62,561 nt of DNA, taken from Rhodothalassium salexigens DSM 2132. Its GTDB lineage: Bacteria > Pseudomonadota > Alphaproteobacteria > Sphingomonadales > Rhodothalassiaceae. The position numbers were made by a program, and so were the translations under genes. Below, in pieces: positions 60,271-62,561 of this stretch. Location: positions 1 through 62,561 of the forward strand of contig NZ_SLXO01000014.1 in the NCBI RefSeq assembly GCF_004341375.1, written 5' to 3'. Position 1 is the stretch's first letter. Every line of letters starts with the position of its first letter. Below the pieces are notes generated by a model that was not told the DNA's origin, made no database searches, and worked only from the letters and a program-made list of their open reading frames with translations.

Positions 60271-60552
60271 ATGACAAAGTGCGCCATCCGGGTTGGGATG
60301 GGCGGCCCGAGCACGGCGCAGCGCGAGGAGCAGGACGCCGAGGCCGCGGTGGCGGGGCTCGCCTCGAGCAAGGCGGCGGGCAGCGGCATCCACAAGGCCA
60401 CCGGCGGGGCCTCCCGTCTGGGCAAGGCTGCGGGGTCCGCGATGAGCAACCGCAACCCGCAGGTCAAAAAGCATGACGAGAAGGAGGCGAAAAAGCAGCA
60501 GCAGGAAGACAGCGTGCCGAAGGATAATGAAAGAGGTAAAGACGGCGTATAA
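60271..60552 (+). CDS. Low-complexity hydrophilic hypothetical protein
   Basis: A 93-residue protein with an Ala/Gly/Ser-rich middle (ASSKAAGSGIHKATGGASRL) and a very charged C-terminus (KKHDEKEAKKQQQEDSVPKD). It appears disordered. The stop is directly in front of a strong hairpin (60555-60580), which supports it as a real gene, but no homologue is recognised and the start could also be M at 60298. It is convergent with the next gene. Confidence 0.4.
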   Translation: MTKCAIRVGMGGPSTAQREEQDAEAAVAGLASSKAAGSGIHKATGGASRLGKAAGSAMSNRNPQVKKHDEKEAKKQQQEDSVPKDNERGKDGV

Positions 60553-60580
60553 AAAAGAGCCGGGCCTTAGCCCGGCTCTT
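60549..60580 (-). terminator. Rho-independent terminator between convergent genes
   Basis: Eleven-bp arms AAGAGCCGGGC/GCCCGGCTCTT with a 4-nt loop; the minus-strand reading is followed by a run of six T. It would terminate the coiled-coil gene at 60600-61061 and possibly, less well, the plus-strand gene. Confidence 0.88.
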
Positions 60581-60599
60581 CCAACATCTAACGCGACGA

Positions 60600-61061
60600 T
60601 CAGACGATCTGGCGCGGCACCCGGGCGTTTATTGTATCCGCCAGATCGGGGCGTTCTTCGCGGATCGGCGCGAGCTTGTCCCGTATGAACTGTTCGAGAT
60701 AGGGACCGAACGCCTCGTTGACGCCGTCGATCGACCTTTTCCGCCCGCTGGCCAGCTCCTGAATCACTCGCAGGCGGATGGTCGATATCTCCTTGTGGAT
60801 CTCGCGTTCTGCTTTGACGGCATGAGACACTTGATAGTTATGCTTATTCCGGTCGACAAAATCGTCCCGTTCCGCCTTGAGCTTTTCCGCCCGCTGGCGC
60901 TGGAAATCAGCCTCGGCCCGCGCGTCCTTCAGGCCGCTTTCCGCCATGCGCCGGTCGCGGTCGGCGATCATCGCATCATGTTCGGCGTTCCGGGCGTCCG
61001 CCAGCGCCGAATGGAAGGCGTAGCTCGAATGCCCCGAGCTGAGAAAACGTTCCGACCCCAT
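60600..61061 (-). CDS. Coiled-coil hypothetical protein
   Basis: A 153-residue protein with a long charged helix at about 20-105 (AEHDAMIADRDRRMAESGLK, QRQRAEKLKAERDDFVDRNK) that should form a coiled coil, and a smaller helical C-terminus (EAFGPYLEQFIRDKLAPIRE). I chose ATG 61061 because GGAGG lies five bases before it; the ATG four codons upstream has no ribosome site. A strong terminator follows. Function unknown. Confidence 0.65.
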   Translation of the reverse strand: MGSERFLSSGHSSYAFHSALADARNAEHDAMIADRDRRMAESGLKDARAEADFQRQRAEKLKAERDDFVDRNKHNYQVSHAVKAEREIHKEISTIRLRVIQELASGRKRSIDGVNEAFGPYLEQFIRDKLAPIREERPDLADTINARVPRQIV

Positions 61062-61073
61062 GATAGCCTCCAT

Positions 61074-61386
61074 GGTCTTACCAATCGTATACCATACAGA
61101 TCATGACCGATCACATTTTTCAAGTAACGGGCTTGGTCCGGCTTTGGCGCCCCCCTGGGTGCCGCGGCCGATACCGTGGCCGACATAAAGGGTCGTTTTC
61201 GCCTCCCTTTCCTCGACCGCTTTACGCTCCTATCCCGGTCTGCCTGACCGGCCGCTGATGGCGATCACGCGGCCCTGCGCCCGCCCAAAGCCGCGTTTGG
61301 GCCCCGCCCACAGGGCGCGGCGGCGCGGCAGTGACGGTCCGTGGGTCCGGTGGCGACGGCGTTTCAAGGGGCCGGGGTCCGGCTGG
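61074..61386. other. Intergenic region upstream of the coiled-coil gene
   Basis: About 310 bp. The part 61074-61130 is AT-rich and probably holds the promoter of the coiled-coil gene. The rest is GC-rich and holds no gene or repeat that I can support; it includes the 3' side of the metallophosphoesterase gene. Confidence 0.4.
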
Positions 61387-62100
61387 TCACGGGCGCGTCG
61401 CCGGGGCGATCCAGCACTCGGCCAGGTCGAGCCCGCGCACCGCTTGGCCCGCCGGCGTGCGCGCCTCATAGGCCACATGATGGTGGCCGTGGACGATCAG
61501 CGCCGCCCCGCAGGCCGCAGCCGCCCGCTCGACACCGTAAAAGCCCCGCTGCTCGGTCCAGGGCGCGGGCAAGGGGTCGAGCCGCGGCGCCTCGTGGGCC
61601 ACCAGGATATCGGCCTGGGATTGGGCCAGCGCGGCGATGTCCTCGGGGTAGATATGCTGGCGACGCTTGCGCGGCAGCCCCCCGCGCCAGCGGTCACCCT
61701 TGCGGGTTCGCTGCACCACCTCGTCGCGGGTGTGGACCGTCGGCGCGTCGTCGGGGCCTTGCGGGTACCAGGTCCGGCGATGGAAGATGCCGCCGAGACC
61801 CGCGACCCGCACGCCGCCCATGGTCACCGCGCGGCCGTGCAGGTTGCGCCCGGCCCAGCGGCTTTCGAACAGGAAGTCGTGATAAGCCTCGGTGTCGAAG
61901 TCGTGGTTGCCGGCGATCCAATAGGCCGGCACGCCGGCGGCGTCGAGATAGGCCAGTTCCTCGTCGATCGGCCGGTCGAGCCCCATGTCGCCGACGATCA
62001 CCACGCCGTCGAGCCCGTCGAGACGAACCCGGCTTTCCAGGGCAAAGCGGATCTCGCGCCAGGCGCCATGGGGATCGCCGACGAACGCAATACCCCCCAT
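61387..62100 (-). CDS. Calcineurin-like metallophosphoesterase
   Basis: A 237-residue enzyme with the complete motif set: GDPHG (residues 8-12), GDMG (37-40), GNHDFD (about 64-69), AHEAP and HGHHH near the C-terminus. These residues bind two metal ions and hydrolyse phosphomono- or diesters. No signal peptide is seen, so it is cytosolic. It is the last gene before attR. It could be a 2'-3' cyclic phosphodiesterase or a phage-type phosphatase; the substrate cannot be told from sequence. Confidence 0.88.
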   Translation of the reverse strand: MGGIAFVGDPHGAWREIRFALESRVRLDGLDGVVIVGDMGLDRPIDEELAYLDAAGVPAYWIAGNHDFDTEAYHDFLFESRWAGRNLHGRAVTMGGVRVAGLGGIFHRRTWYPQGPDDAPTVHTRDEVVQRTRKGDRWRGGLPRKRRQHIYPEDIAALAQSQADILVAHEAPRLDPLPAPWTEQRGFYGVERAAAACGAALIVHGHHHVAYEARTPAGQAVRGLDLAECWIAPATRP

Positions 62101-62291
62101 GGCCGCTCCTTTGCCAATTCACTGCCCACAACAACGACCCAGCCATAGCAGCCCGGCGCCACCGCGTCAGCCACCCCCGGCACCCGCAGGGGCTCTCCAA
62201 GCGGCAAGATTTACGCAGTGATATGAAGGACTTCGGCCCCTCTTGCTTCCACAGTGCTTCCACGGGCTCGATGGGAACATAGGCGTAGAAT
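62101..62291. other. Right end of the element, intergenic
   Basis: No gene is supported. It contains the right copy of the inner 26-bp direct repeat (62237-62262) and is otherwise unremarkable. Confidence 0.5.
62237..62262. repeat. Inner 26-bp direct repeat, right copy
   Basis: Identical to 403-428 in the same orientation, about 70 bp inside attR. The sequence after the shared block differs on both sides, which marks sharp ends of homology. Confidence 0.7.
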
Positions 62292-62325
62292 CAAAACGCC
62301 CGCTAAGTTTTTGACTTAGCGGGCG
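62292..62325 (-). terminator. Terminator downstream of tRNA-fMet
   Basis: An 11-bp perfect stem (62297-62307 with 62315-62325) and a 7-nt loop, followed on the minus strand by GTTTTGA. It lies 5 bp after the tRNA CCA end and would end the rrn/tRNA transcript. Confidence 0.8.
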
Positions 62326-62328
62326 AAT

Positions 62329-62406
<78 letters not shown>

Positions 62407-62479
62407 CTGGGAGGCCTGGGTGTTGTGTGTGTGCGGTGGGGGAGATGAGGGATTGTGGATGGGTTTTTCCTGTTCTTGG

Positions 62480-62561
62480 CAGACCTGGCGGCGACCTACT
62501 CTTCCACGCCTTAAGACGCAGTACCATCGGCGCGGTCGCCTTTCACGGCCGAGTTCGGGAT
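62480..62561 (-). rRNA. rrf: 5S ribosomal RNA, 3' part
   Basis: The minus strand reads ATCCCGAACTCGGCCGTGAA, then a GATGGTACTGCGTCTTAAG region, and ends CGTGGAAGAGTAGGTCGCCG, all conserved blocks of 5S rRNA. The 5' part lies beyond the window edge; the 3' boundary is estimated to within a few bases. Confidence 0.9.

Overview
The window is a roughly 62-kb integrated element in a high-GC alphaproteobacterium. A Rhodobacterales-type host is suggested by the RcGTA-like tail genes, the initiator tRNA beside a 5S rRNA, and families such as DUF7220, DUF6511 and DUF3489; the genus cannot be named from the sequence alone. At the right edge a complete tRNA-fMet (minus strand, C1:A72 mismatch) follows the 3' part of a 5S rRNA, so this is the tail of an rrn operon. 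A perfect 47-bp copy of the tRNA 3' end lies at 234-280. The two copies (234-280 and 62330-62376) bound the element as attL and attR, and a tyrosine recombinase lies just inside attL. A second, 26-bp direct repeat lies inside both ends, which suggests nested or repeated integration.

Layout: (1) 0.6-3.4 kb, a DUF6880 protein and the integrase. (2) 3.6-19.3 kb, a WYL-domain regulator and a tightly packed seven-gene operon read as the phosphorothioation defence module SspABCD plus SspFGH (cysteine desulfurase, DUF4007, large ATPase, DndC-like PP-loop enzyme, DptF-like ATPase, DptG-position protein, and a 1809-residue protein with a C-terminal FtsK/HerA-like motor). (3) 19.4-20.6 kb, an IS3-family element without target duplication, abutting a 5'-truncated TPR gene. 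(4) 21.2-56.9 kb, an almost complete siphovirus-type prophage read mainly on the minus strand. From right to left it has an AlpA-like HTH, replication and recombination genes, a ParB-methyltransferase fusion, a few plus-strand accessory genes, packaging, portal and capsid genes, and a tail module of RcGTA gp12-gp15 type, ending in endolysin and overlapping spanins. (5) 57.1-62.1 kb, a two-gene QueC-like operon, two small convergent genes and a metallophosphoesterase.

Cargo genes sit between phage genes and read against them: a HEPN-like protein in the tail operon, ParDE between the DUF2190 gene and the capsid gene, and an HTH/PIN toxin-antitoxin pair beside the packaging genes. The prophage has no integrase or recognisable CI-type repressor of its own between 21 and 57 kb, so the integrase at 2.3 kb probably serves the whole composite.

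The most interesting items are the QueC-like/winged-helix gene with its helical partner (57.1-59.7 kb), the complete SspABCD-FGH operon under a WYL regulator, the HEPN-like moron, the repeat and hairpin cluster at 48.98-49.21 kb that may be the phage origin, and a TIM-barrel-like domain placed on the gp13-like rather than the gp15-like tail protein. Functions are assigned from motifs and gene order read by eye; no database search was run.
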